A stretch of 30,494 nucleotides of DNA from Johnsonella ignava ATCC 51276 (GCF_000235445.1 NZ_JH378840.1:4024-34517), one strand, 5' to 3'. Positions 1 through 7,743 are shown, counted from the stretch's first letter. Notes: generated from the sequence alone by a model not told the origin. Numbers and translations are program-made.

Positions 1-10
1 ATAAGGTCAA
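1..10 (-). CDS. Possible first codons of the next transfer gene (virB4 position)
   Basis: A GGGAGG ribosome binding site lies just upstream of a TTG codon at 10..8, and the frame runs off the window. In Tn1549-like elements the VirB4 ATPase gene follows prgI, so this is where it would begin. Only three codons are visible, so the call rests on position and ribosome binding site alone. Confidence 0.3.
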
Positions 11-42
11 GGATTCCTCCCTTATCTTTTTTTGACTTGCAA

Positions 43-432
43 TTACTTTTCTTTAAGTCCCGCTTTTGACTTCTCAATGCCTTTTCGTTTTGCATGAGTT
101 TTATTTGCTGAATTTTTCTTTTCTTGTTCAAGGTAAACCTCCTTTCTCACTCTCTTTTTTGGCTGATAAAACTTATGAAGGTAGATGTGCTTAAAATATT
201 TCTCAAAGGTCAGTCCGTCCTTTTCAAATAGTGTGATGAAAAAGATAGGAAGCGTGGACACGATAAGGAATATGACAGCTATGTCATTTGGCACAAACTT
301 CCTCATAAATAAATAGACTGGTATTCCAACCAGTCCTGCAAGTGTGAAGCCTATGAGCTGCCTTTTAGTTAGGTTAAAAGCAACCTTTGTCTTTACCCTA
401 TTTAAGTCTTTAGGGATTGGTACATATGCCAT
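43..432 (-). CDS. prgI: PrgI/TcpE-type conjugation membrane protein
   Basis: This is a 129-residue protein of the PrgI family, a small inner-membrane part of Gram-positive type IV secretion systems that sits beside VirB4. The opening (YVPIPKDLNRVKTKVAFNLT) is typical of the family. Two hydrophobic segments follow at about residues 26-44 and 50-68, then a long basic tail rich in Lys and Arg from about residue 90. The gene lies 3 bp after the small coiled-coil gene upstream and is followed by a possible virB4 start, the usual order in Tn1549-like elements. The family is clear; its detailed role in the channel is taken from family knowledge. Confidence 0.85.
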   Translation of the reverse strand: MAYVPIPKDLNRVKTKVAFNLTKRQLIGFTLAGLVGIPVYLFMRKFVPNDIAVIFLIVSTLPIFFITLFEKDGLTFEKYFKHIYLHKFYQPKKRVRKEVYLEQEKKNSANKTHAKRKGIEKSKAGLKEK

Positions 433-435
433 ATC

Positions 436-699
436 TTACCTCCCATCTTCTTTACCCTTTGACAGCTCCTCAAAGTGTTCATATACAGAGCCGATTTCTT
501 CCTGAATACTCTCTATCTGTTCATTCGTACTTTTGTTATATCTTTGCTGCATTAGGTAAAAATCGTTATGGCAGCGACCGATGTCATCTGTTCTTTCTTC
601 CAATTCTTCCACCTTATTATGAAGCCTGATTCTATCAACTATCGCCATAATACCTGCTCCAATTACTACTGCTGTAAATATTGTTTTTCTTTTATCCAT
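436..699 (-). CDS. Small membrane-anchored coiled-coil protein of the conjugation operon
   Basis: This 87-residue protein has one N-terminal hydrophobic stretch (residues about 7-21) followed by a charged, heptad-like region (KVEELEERTDDIGRC and onward) that is probably coiled coil. I do not recognise a named family. It lies 17 bp after the VirB6-like gene and 3 bp before prgI, so it is almost certainly co-transcribed and part of the transfer apparatus. A likely topology is membrane anchor with a cytoplasmic or cell-wall-side coiled coil; orientation cannot be decided from sequence. Confidence 0.6.
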   Translation of the reverse strand: MDKRKTIFTAVVIGAGIMAIVDRIRLHNKVEELEERTDDIGRCHNDFYLMQQRYNKSTNEQIESIQEEIGSVYEHFEELSKGKEDGR

Positions 700-716
700 A
701 CTATCTTTCCTTTCTT

Positions 717-1580
717 TTAGTGTGCATTTAATACGCTTTTGGCCAGTGTTCCGCTCTTTAGCATCATTAACCCCAGCAAAACCGCATAGCCAAGTATCGT
801 CATGGTACTTGTGTGTATATCTGTTATCTTAATCGTCTTAACTAAAACTGCGTAAATTCCAAGACAAACCATTAAAAAGAGTCCTTGTAGTCCAAGTGCA
901 AATAGTCCTTTGATGTAGTTTGTTCCAATCTGTCCCCACTCCTTGTTTCCCATTGTGGCAAATGGAATGGCTGAAACCGATGAGTAAACATAAATCTCAA
1001 ACATTCTTCCGTAAACCACAAGCATAATCACAACGGATATTACCTGTATAGCAACCTTGATGAGTGAGGTTTCAAAGAGAATCATGACAAGTTCTCCAAG
1101 CCCCTTTTCTTTTAGGGTATCCATCATTGCCACTATCTGATCTCCGGAAACGGTGGCAGAGGTATTTATCACCCCTGCCGCCTTATTTACCATGTGCTGT
1201 GCCACATCAAAAACTGCCATTGAAAACTCAAAGGCATGGGATACTAACCATACAGCAATCCACATCTTGATGATGTACTTGAAAAATTCAAAGGTATCTG
1301 TATCGTGCATATTGTTCTTTTGCATTACCATATTGATAAGCTCGATACAAAGAACTGCTGTGATGATTAGTCCTGCTATGGGAATGATAACGGAATCGTT
1401 AATGCTTTTGATAAAGGCAAATACATCTCCGTTCCACCCCATAGGCGTTTTACCTACATCTGTTGCAACCGCACCAACTTTGTCGTTGATGTCAAGAAAC
1501 ATGGACTCTAAGTTTGCTTGGATACCGCCCAGTAGAAGCTCCTTAAAGAATTCTTCTATCTTGTCGAATATTCCAAACAT
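717..1580 (-). CDS. VirB6/TrbL-like polytopic conjugation protein
   Basis: This is a 287-residue protein with several hydrophobic segments: about residues 65-85 (IIPIAGLIITAVLCIELINM), 108-125, 165-190, 222-245 and 255-275. Such multi-spanning proteins downstream of maff2 in Tn1549-like elements are annotated as the VirB6/TrbL channel component. The N-terminal part (residues 1-55) is amphipathic and carries a GWNGDVFAFIKSINDS segment also common in the family. The gene starts 19 bp after the maff2 stop codon and precedes the coiled-coil gene and prgI. Function is inferred from topology and gene order, since this family has few invariant residues. Confidence 0.75.
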   Translation of the reverse strand: MFGIFDKIEEFFKELLLGGIQANLESMFLDINDKVGAVATDVGKTPMGWNGDVFAFIKSINDSVIIPIAGLIITAVLCIELINMVMQKNNMHDTDTFEFFKYIIKMWIAVWLVSHAFEFSMAVFDVAQHMVNKAAGVINTSATVSGDQIVAMMDTLKEKGLGELVMILFETSLIKVAIQVISVVIMLVVYGRMFEIYVYSSVSAIPFATMGNKEWGQIGTNYIKGLFALGLQGLFLMVCLGIYAVLVKTIKITDIHTSTMTILGYAVLLGLMMLKSGTLAKSVLNAH

Positions 1581-1599
1581 CTAAGCTCTCCTTTTCTTC

Positions 1600-1700
1600 C
1601 TAATTGAGTACACCCGCAAGTAGTGGAATGAGCTTAAGTCCGATAAGAACGATCCCTCCTCCAGCCATAAGCTGCTTAATACCTTGGCTCTTAGCACCGG
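1600..1700 (-). CDS. maff2, 3' exon
   Basis: This is the C-terminal part of the Maff2-type small conjugation protein, in frame with the 5' exon at 4451..4565 once the group II intron is removed. It encodes the end from the proline codon completed across the splice site: GAKSQGIKQLMAGGGIVL then a second hydrophobic segment ending in LLAGVLN and a TAG stop. Without splicing this exon has no start codon. The VirB6-like gene follows 19 bp downstream. Confidence 0.85.
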
Positions 1701-1749
1701 ATAGTGATAGGTAATCCTTTGATATTATCTCCGGATTTTCCCCCACTTC

Positions 1750-1783
1750 ACACCGTGCATGCGACTTTCACCGCACACGGCGT
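1750..1783 (-). ncRNA. Group II intron domain V
   Basis: This 34-nt hairpin starts ACGCCGTGTGCGGTGAAAGT and closes with CACGGTGT. It has the GUGAAAGU-type loop and the two-nucleotide bulge region of domain V. The catalytic triad position reads CGC instead of the commoner AGC. It lies between the maturase stop codon and domain VI, as expected. Confidence 0.85.
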
Positions 1784-1851
1784 TCCATCACAGGAAAGAT
1801 TTTCACGTTTTAACTAAGACTTACACACTTCGTAACAAATTATTTTTTTCT

Positions 1852-3720
1852 CTAAATTGGTGGCAATCCTGCCATTTTTCTAAGCTTATTACATTTCTCA
1901 ATCTGCTTGAGCGTTAATCCAAGCTCTTTTATATATTTTTGGATTGCATCTTCTTTTGTTGCATGGATGAGTATATGAACTGCCTCCGTAACAAGAATTA
2001 AGTTGCTGTAACTGTCTGTACCTCCCTGTTCAAGCGGTATCTTATGATGGCAATGTATATCGTTTGGTGTAAGTTTTATTCCTGTTACTCCACATCTGCC
2101 ATATTGAGCTGCAAAGAGCGAAATTCTGTTGTCTGCAAATTCTATGCTTTTATCAAGCACCGGGTGCTTCATCAGCCAGACAAGTGTATCTACATCAATT
2201 TGTAGATTTTTATGAATGAAAGCTCTGCCCTTTACAGTATATTTATTTACAACCTTTTTCTTGTGTTTTGCGTCCTTTGTCCTGATATATCCCACCGGAA
2301 TTAACGGATGTCCATTAAGGAAGCGAAGCTGTTTACTTTTTCCATATTTTTCTTTGATAAATCCTTTGTTTAGTGTTCCACCGGTTTTAATATCAAGTCT
2401 GTTGTTCATCTGCTTTTTAATGTGAAAGGCTATTTTAGCAAAGTCCAAACTCACGTTTGTTGCTATTTGGTAATAATTATGCAAGCCTGAAACAGTAGCA
2501 TTATACTTAGCTATTGCTTTGTACTGTTCCTTTTCATTTGCAGGTCTTTTTATATCCGCAACACATTTAGAAATATTTTCTTTTGCCTTTTTCAGTGCCT
2601 TATCATTTATATGCGACTGTACAACAAACTTTTTGCCTTTTGGTTTAACCTTAAGCTTGAAGCCTAAGAACTCCGAATACCTTTGTTTTAGATTTGTTAT
2701 TTTAGATTTTTCTTCACTCACATTTAGTTTTAATCTGTCTTGCAACCATTTTGTAACTGCCTGATAAGTTCTTTCTGCATCGTAGTAATTACGGCAAAAT
2801 ATCTTAAAATCATCAGCATACCTTACAATGTATATTTCTTTTAGGTTGCTTGTCCTTAAAGCTCTGTAGGTATGACTTTTTATCTCTGTTCCTTGACTGT
2901 TCGTTCTCTGTTTATATGGATAATGCGTGGGCATTGTCAGCCATTGAGAAGAAACCCACCAATCTAATTCGTTCAAGACTATATTAGATAGTAGCGGTGA
3001 TAATATACCGCCTTGTGGTGTTCCCTTTGTTGGTGTAATTACCTTTTTATCGGGCATAACTATATCTGCTTTCAGCATTTCCTTAATGATACAAAGTAAC
3101 TTTTTGTCTTGGATTCCCAAATTCCAAAGTTGCCTTATGAGCTTTGCATGATATACATTGTCGAAAAATCCTTGTATATCAATATCAACCACATAATGTA
3201 AGTGCTGTATCTGCATTAGTCTTGCACATTCTGCTATTGCATGTTCCGTACTCCTGTTAGGTCGAAACCCATAGGAGCTGTCATGAAACTTGGCTTCACA
3301 GATTGGCTCTAATATTTGCAAGATACATTGTTGTACAATTCTGTCTATAATAGTCGGTATTCCTAAAGGTCTTATTTTCCCATTAGGCTTTAGTATCTCC
3401 ACTCTCTTTACAGGGCGTGGTTTATACCAATGAAACTGTTTTTGTATGAGAGAAATGTATTCTTCTTCATTTAGCCTTGATAGATGTTTTATTGTTCTGC
3501 CATCTACTCCGGCTGTATGACTGCCTTTGTTCCCTTTGATACTACGATAAGCGAGTTTAATATTTTCTCTTGAAGTTATCAGCTCCATTAAATTTGAAAA
3601 TACTTTATTATTACCGCTATCTTCATATAAATCATCAAGGACTTTTTGCAAGTCATAGTATTCCGTATAACGGATTTTGCTTTGTTTCAGTGTTTGTTTC
3701 GAAGTGGACACAGTCACCAT
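1852..3720 (-). CDS. ltrA: Group II intron reverse transcriptase/maturase with HNH endonuclease
   Basis: This 622-residue intron-encoded protein splices its own intron and drives retrohoming. Reverse-transcriptase motifs run from about residue 60 to 370: IRPLGIPTIIDRIVQQ, the SSYGFRPNRSTEHAI block, GTPQGGILSPLLSNI and the catalytic YADD near residue 302. A maturase X domain follows at about 390-480. The C-terminal HNH nuclease has CGVTGIKLTPNDIHCHHKIP near residues 542-561 and a downstream asparagine (SNLILV). The length is normal for RT-X-HNH proteins and all motifs are present, so no decay is visible. It starts 730 bases inside the intron with an AAGGAG site just upstream of the ATG. Confidence 0.95.
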   Translation of the reverse strand: MVTVSTSKQTLKQSKIRYTEYYDLQKVLDDLYEDSGNNKVFSNLMELITSRENIKLAYRSIKGNKGSHTAGVDGRTIKHLSRLNEEEYISLIQKQFHWYKPRPVKRVEILKPNGKIRPLGIPTIIDRIVQQCILQILEPICEAKFHDSSYGFRPNRSTEHAIAECARLMQIQHLHYVVDIDIQGFFDNVYHAKLIRQLWNLGIQDKKLLCIIKEMLKADIVMPDKKVITPTKGTPQGGILSPLLSNIVLNELDWWVSSQWLTMPTHYPYKQRTNSQGTEIKSHTYRALRTSNLKEIYIVRYADDFKIFCRNYYDAERTYQAVTKWLQDRLKLNVSEEKSKITNLKQRYSEFLGFKLKVKPKGKKFVVQSHINDKALKKAKENISKCVADIKRPANEKEQYKAIAKYNATVSGLHNYYQIATNVSLDFAKIAFHIKKQMNNRLDIKTGGTLNKGFIKEKYGKSKQLRFLNGHPLIPVGYIRTKDAKHKKKVVNKYTVKGRAFIHKNLQIDVDTLVWLMKHPVLDKSIEFADNRISLFAAQYGRCGVTGIKLTPNDIHCHHKIPLEQGGTDSYSNLILVTEAVHILIHATKEDAIQKYIKELGLTLKQIEKCNKLRKMAGLPPI

Positions 3721-3960
3721 CTCCTTTCGGATTTGATTTTCTTTGTCATACTCGAAGCTGTGTTTGTCTTAATTTCAGTTCTTGTACTTTCCTGTGACTG
3801 GTGGCTATCCCTCCACGAACTTATTATTTTCGCTTCATAGGTACTGTGCCACCGCTTTCACCAAGATAAAGAACGGTTATATGCTGTTTTTACAGTCATT
3901 TTCCCATTCAACACTTCATTAGCATTAGACTGCTTCCATGTTCCCGGCTTACCACGTTCC

Positions 3961-3967
3961 GACAATC
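3961..3967 (-). other. Candidate EBS1 of the group II intron
   Basis: On the minus strand this reads GATTGTC, complementary over 7 of 7 bases to the last seven bases of the 5' exon (GACAATC). That is the pairing expected between EBS1 and IBS1. It lies about 485 nt from the intron 5' end, farther than in the best-studied introns, and I could not identify a convincing EBS2, so the assignment is tentative. Confidence 0.5.
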
Positions 3968-4450
3968 TTATCTTTGAATACGTTTAGCTTCTTCCTCTAA
4001 GCCTGTGTTTAGCTTTCGCCATATCGCCTGTAACGATATATGGATTTTCATAACAACCATTCTTACTCATCCACAAACACCCCATCTTTGATGGGAATTG
4101 CCGTTAGGCAAATTCAAACGTTTAGACCTGTACATTCGGAAGTACGTCAGTGCTTTGGTATACACATTCTCACCATGCGTATTCGACACCCGGCATATAG
4201 GTAGCACCGTCCACCTCTGAACAGCTTTCGTGTCTGATATGAAATACCAGTCTTACGGCTACTCTCTGCCGACTTCACCGAGCTTTTGACAATGAAATAG
4301 TCTAATATTCATTGCCAATCGGAGTATCAGTGTAGGCATTTCAGGGCGTTACCCCGTCATTCTACCTATCAGATTGTCAGTTCTCCTAAGTTTTGAACTT
4401 TTAGTCCTTCGACTTAGTGCATAAGCTTTTCACTTATGAACGTGTCGCAC

Positions 4451-4565
4451 GATTGTCATTACCATATCCTTCCATCAAGTTGATAACGCCCCATGCTCCA
4501 AGTCCTGCACCTACTGCCATAACCAAAATCTTTAATACATTAACTGCCTGTGTAAAAAATGCCAT
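4451..4565 (-). CDS. maff2, 5' exon (Maff2-type small conjugation protein)
   Basis: This encodes the first 38 residues (MAFFTQAVNVLKILVMAVGA and on to GYGNDN), with one hydrophobic segment. The group II intron follows after the first base of a proline codon. The joined gene gives 71 residues with two hydrophobic segments, the usual size for this family, found between ssb-like and virB6-like genes in Tn1549-like elements. Translation of unspliced RNA reads into the intron and would give a truncated protein. The ATG lies 3 bp after the SSB stop codon with a GGAGGAATA site. The family is well recognised by sequence, but its biochemical role is not known to me; a VirB2/VirB3-like small membrane role is only a guess. 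Confidence 0.88.
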
Positions 4566-4568
4566 AAG

Positions 4569-4880
4569 TTATTCCTCCTCATTTTCTTCTTTCTTTTCAA
4601 TCTTGTTATATGACTTCACTACAAAGTTTTTGTAAGTCTTTCCCTCTTTTTCACGCTTCTTAAAGTAGCCGAAGATATGAATTAAATCGCCTTTCTCAAA
4701 GTCCTTTGCTTTCTCAGCTTTTTCTCCATAGGCTGCACAGTTAATATACTCCTTGCCTTTACCGTACTTTTTTACAAGCGTGAAGTTTGCAACTTCTACT
4801 TTCTCTCCTTCATTTTCAAAACTTGAGAAGGTAGGCTCTGCCAATAAGTTGGCGTTGATGTTAATCATTTCCTGCTTCAT
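4569..4880 (-). CDS. Single-stranded DNA-binding protein, OB fold, element-encoded
   Basis: This 103-residue protein has the core of a short SSB: a first strand (MININANLLAEPTF), a middle block (VEVANFTLVKKYG), then KGKEYINCAAYGEKAEKAKDF and KGDLIHIFGYFKKREKEGKT, which match the SSB pattern of hydrophobic strands and the conserved FxCxAxG-like turn. A short acidic tail (KKEENEEE) could contact partner proteins. It lacks the long Gly/Pro linker of chromosomal SSB. It lies between the leader ORF and maff2 and would protect single-stranded DNA during transfer or element replication. A terminator-like hairpin sits in its leader at 4912..4941. Confidence 0.85.
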   Translation of the reverse strand: MKQEMININANLLAEPTFSSFENEGEKVEVANFTLVKKYGKGKEYINCAAYGEKAEKAKDFEKGDLIHIFGYFKKREKEGKTYKNFVVKSYNKIEKKEENEEE

Positions 4881-4896
4881 TAAAAATTTCTCCTTT

Positions 4897-4992
4897 TCAA
4901 TTCAATAAAAAAGCGACTGGAGTATTTCTTTTCCAATCGCTGATACTCTTTCTATTTAGTTTTTTCTTAGTGGGACTTCTGATCCTTATCAT
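4897..4992 (-). CDS. 31-residue leader ORF overlapping a terminator
   Basis: A very good ribosome binding site (AGGAGGTAAG directly before ATG) starts a 31-residue basic ORF, MIRIRSPTKKKLNRKSISDW and onward, ending LLN. Its coding sequence contains both arms of an intrinsic terminator (4912..4941), and it stops 16 bases before the ssb start. That arrangement is typical of a translated leader controlling transcription attenuation. It may instead be a small functional protein of the transfer operon. I know no family for it. Confidence 0.5.
   Translation of the reverse strand: MIRIRSPTKKKLNRKSISDWKRNTPVAFLLN
4906..4941 (-). terminator. Leader terminator upstream of ssb
   Basis: On the minus strand AGCGATTGG and CCAGTCGCT form a 9-bp stem with one G-T pair and a 12-nt loop, followed directly by TTTTTTATT. 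It lies inside the 31-residue leader ORF, so ribosome position could decide whether it forms. Confidence 0.65.
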
Positions 4993-5012
4993 CTTACCTC
5001 CTGATTTTGAAT

Positions 5013-5044
5013 AAAAAAACAGCAAATCTTTTTAAGACTTACTG
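5013..5044 (-). terminator. Intrinsic terminator overlapping the virD4 stop codon
   Basis: CAGTAAGTCTT and AAGATTTGCTG form an 11-bp stem (two wobble pairs) with a 3-nt loop, followed by seven T residues. The TAA of virD4 is within the 5' arm, so it would end the virD4 transcript or attenuate into the leader ORF and ssb. Confidence 0.65.
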
Positions 5045-5836
5045 CATTCTTGTAATAATCGTTTCTCTATTTAATTTTGCTTTTCCTTTTCGCTTCATGT
5101 AACTTTCTATATCAAACAAATTCTTCTTATCATAGTCCTCAAGTAATCTATAGTTCTTATGCTTTGTAATATCGAATTTATCTGATAGAAATGGTCTGAC
5201 ACCTCTAAGCTGAAAGATACATTTACCACCGTCCATTACAGTAATCTCATCTTGACTCATCAGTTCCTTACCAGTCTTTTGATAGTTTAAACCAAAGCTC
5301 TTTTGATTTGACCTCGTTTCCGATGTGTTATATAAATCTATCGTTTCTTTTCCCAGTGTTTCAGAAAGTTCCTTTAATGTGGTCTTTTCCTTGCCACCAA
5401 GAAACAAGGTACTATCACAGTTACCTACGATTGTATCGGCATTATCCTTATAGATTGCCTTTAGCTGAGATTGTGCTTGAAGTATGATGCTTGCTGATAT
5501 TTCTCTGGAACGGATTGTTGCAATTAACTTCTCAAACTTAGGTATTAAACCGATGTTTGCAAACTCATCAAGCAAGCATCGCACATGGACAGGAAGTCTT
5601 CCACCATATACATCATCGGCTTTATCACATAAAAGATTAAATAACTGAGAGTACATAATAGATACCACAAAGTTAAAAGTATCATCGGTATCGGAGATGA
5701 TAACAAAGAGTGCAGTCTTTCTATCTCCCAGTGTATCCAGTTCCAACTCATCTTCTTTCATCAAATCCCTAAGTTCCTGAATATCAAAGGGGGCAAGCCT
5801 TGCACCACAGCTTATAAGAATCGATTTGGCAGTTTT
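5039..5836 (-). CDS. virD4: VirD4/TraG coupling protein, C-terminal part, cut off by element C
   Basis: This 265-codon stretch is the C-terminal part of the type IV coupling protein. From the junction it reads KTAKSILISCGARLAPFDIQ, then a Walker B segment (CLLDEFANIG), RSREISASIILQAQSQL and GNCDSTLFLGGKEKTT, all typical of VirD4/TraG. The open frame continues only four codons upstream of the GGA junction before a TGA. No proper start codon with a ribosome binding site is seen, so this part is probably not made alone. The 5' part is at 22889..23875; joining the two at the shared GGA codon gives 594 residues in one frame. In the present state the ATPase is split between Walker A and Walker B. 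Confidence 0.92.
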   Translation of the reverse strand, partial: KTAKSILISCGARLAPFDIQELRDLMKEDELELDTLGDRKTALFVIISDTDDTFNFVVSIMYSQLFNLLCDKADDVYGGRLPVHVRCLLDEFANIGLIPKFEKLIATIRSREISASIILQAQSQLKAIYKDNADTIVGNCDSTLFLGGKEKTTLKELSETLGKETIDLYNTSETRSNQKSFGLNYQKTGKELMSQDEITVMDGGKCIFQLRGVRPFLSDKFDITKHKNYRLLEDYDKKNLFDIESYMKRKGKAKLNRETIITRMQ

Positions 5837-5855
5837 TCCTGTAACAACTTGTCAA
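5837..5855 (-). promoter_or_regulatory. Right element end (att) with an orphan -35 box
   Basis: Reading on the minus strand, TTGACA (5855..5850) is followed by AGTTGTTACAGGA ending in the GA core at 5838..5837. In the integrated form no -10 box lies at the right distance (the sequence there is CTGCCA). In a circle this -35 would sit 17 bp from TAGAAT at the other end. Confidence 0.75.
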
Positions 5856-5862
5856 GGACTTT

Positions 5863-6048
5863 CTAATCATTTTTATGAGTTTTTTTATCTTTTTCTTGCT
5901 CCATTTCCCTCAGCATTATCCTTTTCAATTTATCTTGCATAGTTTCAGTTGCATTTTTATTAAAGTGGACAACAACCTCGTAAGTTGCCTTCCCAATCTT
6001 CTTTATGGTCTTTGTTCCTGTATTCTGTTCATTTTTATTTTCATACAT
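5863..6048 (-). CDS. tnpW: TnpW-family transposon protein
   Basis: This 61-residue protein matches the TnpW family of Tn4451-type elements: a charged, Asn/Thr-rich N-terminus, then a compact KIGKATYEVVVHFNKNATET core and a basic helix (MQDKLKRIMLREME) near the C-terminus. The family usually sits at an element end and its function is unknown to me. It stops just 8 bp before the orphan TTGACA at the att site. A GGAGGA ribosome binding site precedes the ATG and a terminator hairpin lies in its leader. Confidence 0.8.
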   Translation of the reverse strand: MYENKNEQNTGTKTIKKIGKATYEVVVHFNKNATETMQDKLKRIMLREMEQEKDKKTHKND

Positions 6049-6074
6049 ATTATTTTCCTCCTGTTTGTTGCAAT

Positions 6075-6108
6075 CAAAAAAGACGATAGAGTTTTATTTT
6101 CTACCGCC
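6075..6108 (-). terminator. Leader terminator upstream of tnpW
   Basis: GGCGGTAGA and TCTATCGTC form a 9-bp stem with two wobbles, followed by TTTTTTGATT. The 3' arm and T tract nearly match the hairpin in front of repA at 26020..26042 in the other element. Confidence 0.6.
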
Positions 6109-6158
6109 TTTCACAAGTCTTATGGTTGTTCATTTAATAACGCTTTACCATTTACATA

Positions 6159-7166
6159 TTAAATTTTCAAATCCTTATTGCTCAGCATTACGCCAAACAT
6201 CGTATGATACATATCCTTGGAAGATTCCTCTATCTTTGTAATACTTGATATTTTATTTCCTGCATCTTTTGATGAAGCTCCGCAAAGATAAAAGGCTTCA
6301 CTGTCTGTTCCATAGTCAATGGCAATATATCTATCGTGATACTTTTTACCTGCAATTTTCATCTTCAGATTGATATTAGGGTAATCTTTTCTAAAATCGT
6401 TTAGGATATTTTTTGTCAGCATATCCTTGTTTTTCACATTGTCGCTAAAAACTATGACTTCAACATTGTCTTTTGCAGCCCTTAATAATTCTAAGGTTTT
6501 CAAGCCTATATAATTATCTATTACATAAATGCTTTTCTTCGCAGACTTATATATTTTTGTATAGGCAACATCTGCTTCAATCTTATCTCCGTTCATTAAA
6601 AGGAAATGCTTGTATGTGTCTGGATCGATAAAATTATCCATAACCTTTTTCAAATCTTCTTTTGTAGCCATTTGCGACTTTATTTCAGCTATATCCTTTG
6701 TGTTTTGGTTTGTCTGTACTGCTATTTGTACTAATTCTTTTGAACCGATAAAATCTTGGTTTTCTATGATAAAGTCTTTCATTTGCTTAAATGTTCTAAC
6801 TAAGGCTCTGCTTTGCTTAACAGCAAGTTCACCTCTTAGTACAGTCATAAGCATATAGATTCCTTGTTCTGTAAAGGCATAAGGATTGTATTTAATATTA
6901 CTTCCTCTACCAGTCCCTCTGTTCAAGGTGAAATTTTTGCACCTTGAAAGTTCTGCCATTTCTTCGTCCGTTAATTGGAACATGAAGTCTTCACCTTCAA
7001 ATTTTTCTGCGTTGTTTTTCACCTGTCTATTAAAGTTTTTAGTTTCATAACCATATATTTCAGCTAAATCTACATCAAGCATTACTTTCTGTCCACGAAT
7101 AAGATATATTTTTTTCTGTATGGTTTTATCATCTACAATAACAATCTCTTTATTTTCATCTGCCAT
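6159..7166 (-). CDS. ORF6N-domain protein with a C-terminal PLD-like domain
   Basis: I chose the ATG at 7166 (MADENKEIV) because GGAGGT lies 7 bases before it; an upstream start at 7184 lacks such a site. The 335-residue protein opens with an ORF6N DNA-binding domain at about residues 15-105 (IYLIRGQKVMLDVDLAEIYG, then FNRQVKNNAEKF, AFTEQGIYMLMTVLRGE). A helical linker follows, and then a domain at about 195-330 resembling phospholipase-D-type folds, with SIYVIDNYIG, VEVIVFSDNV and a KYHDRYIAID motif. ORF6N proteins are usual in phages and plasmids, often as antirepressors. The C-terminal motif has HDR instead of HxK, so nuclease activity is uncertain. Confidence 0.75.
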   Translation of the reverse strand: MADENKEIVIVDDKTIQKKIYLIRGQKVMLDVDLAEIYGYETKNFNRQVKNNAEKFEGEDFMFQLTDEEMAELSRCKNFTLNRGTGRGSNIKYNPYAFTEQGIYMLMTVLRGELAVKQSRALVRTFKQMKDFIIENQDFIGSKELVQIAVQTNQNTKDIAEIKSQMATKEDLKKVMDNFIDPDTYKHFLLMNGDKIEADVAYTKIYKSAKKSIYVIDNYIGLKTLELLRAAKDNVEVIVFSDNVKNKDMLTKNILNDFRKDYPNINLKMKIAGKKYHDRYIAIDYGTDSEAFYLCGASSKDAGNKISSITKIEESSKDMYHTMFGVMLSNKDLKI

Positions 7167-7237
7167 TAAATGCACCTCCAACATTATCTAAATTCTTTTC
7201 CAATTCGCCACGCACTGAGTAGCTTTTTGAATAAGTC

Positions 7238-7561
7238 TTATATTCTTTTGTATTTTTCTACTCCACCTTCAGCTTTTCCGATGTGTTCTACATTTTTTAC
7301 AAGTCCCTTATTTACATTTTCATAAAACCATCTACCAATCAATGCCGGCGGTGTTGCGATTAACTCTCTTAAAACAAATTCTTTGCCCTTCGGTAAAGAG
7401 CTAATTTTGTTTAATAAGGTAGTATATAGGTCAGCATAGCTTGTATTTTCTTGTAAACTACTACACTTACAATATTCAGTAATGCTTGGGAAACCTCCCT
7501 CTATTGCTTTTTTAGTTAAAATTTCAAGTTCTTCATCGGTTACAGTAAATTGAATTCGCAT
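7238..7561 (-). CDS. DUF1413-type protein
   Basis: This is a 107-residue protein. The N-terminus (MRIQFTVTDEELEILTKKAI) looks like an RHH-type or antitoxin-like DNA-binding start. The C-terminal half (KEFVLRELIATPPALIGRWF, then a VEHIGKA tail) matches the DUF1413 pattern often found on mobile elements. It is separated by 71 bp from the ORF6N gene downstream and preceded by a good AGGAGAGG site. A small DNA-binding regulator is a reasonable guess, but no function is established here. Confidence 0.6.
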   Translation of the reverse strand: MRIQFTVTDEELEILTKKAIEGGFPSITEYCKCSSLQENTSYADLYTTLLNKISSLPKGKEFVLRELIATPPALIGRWFYENVNKGLVKNVEHIGKAEGGVEKYKRI

Positions 7562-7743
7562 TTATATATCCTCTCCTTACAACTGAGTTTATTACCATAT
7601 CATTATCATTTTATCATAAATACGATATTTTTTCCATACTGCAATTTTAAGCCCTTACATGATGTTTTTACACTTAGCTATAATCTGATACCTATTTTAT
7701 GATTAAAGCTCTAAAAACACCTTTCCACCGTCTTATACGAGGT

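Larger units (their letters stand above)
1701..4450 (-). mobile_element. Group II intron with maturase ORF, inserted in maff2
   Basis: The intron is about 2750 bp. Its 5' end reads GTGCGACACG, matching the GUGYG group II start, and its 3' end is CTATCACTAT, an AY-type end. Joining the flanks gives AAT CCC GGT and an unbroken 71-residue Maff2 protein, which fixes both boundaries to the base. The first 730 bases hold domains I-III (no gene there). The maturase ORF sits in domain IV, and a 34-nt domain V lies at 1750..1783, followed by domain VI. A candidate EBS1 at 3961..3967 is complementary to the last seven exon bases. The intron is in the same orientation as the host gene, as required for splicing. 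It looks intact and potentially active. Confidence 0.93.

Noticed and set aside
417..629. Plus-strand open frames over the whole window (for example 417..629, 1153..1584, 9682..9975, 17969..18340)
   Set aside because: They lie opposite clear minus-strand genes, lack ribosome binding sites and encode Phe/Ser/Leu-rich shadow sequence.
4371..4379. AGATTGTCA as an alternative EBS1
   Set aside because: On the intron strand it reads the same as the exon end and not its complement, so it cannot pair with it.
5545..5751. Minus-strand 68-residue frame inside the virD4 fragment
   Set aside because: It overlaps well-conserved VirD4 coding sequence in another frame and has no ribosome binding site.
7562..7743. 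Promoter and operator in the gap around the DUF1413 gene
   Set aside because: TTGCAG with TATTTA or TAAAAT at loose spacing is possible, but the area is so AT-rich that the match is not convincing.
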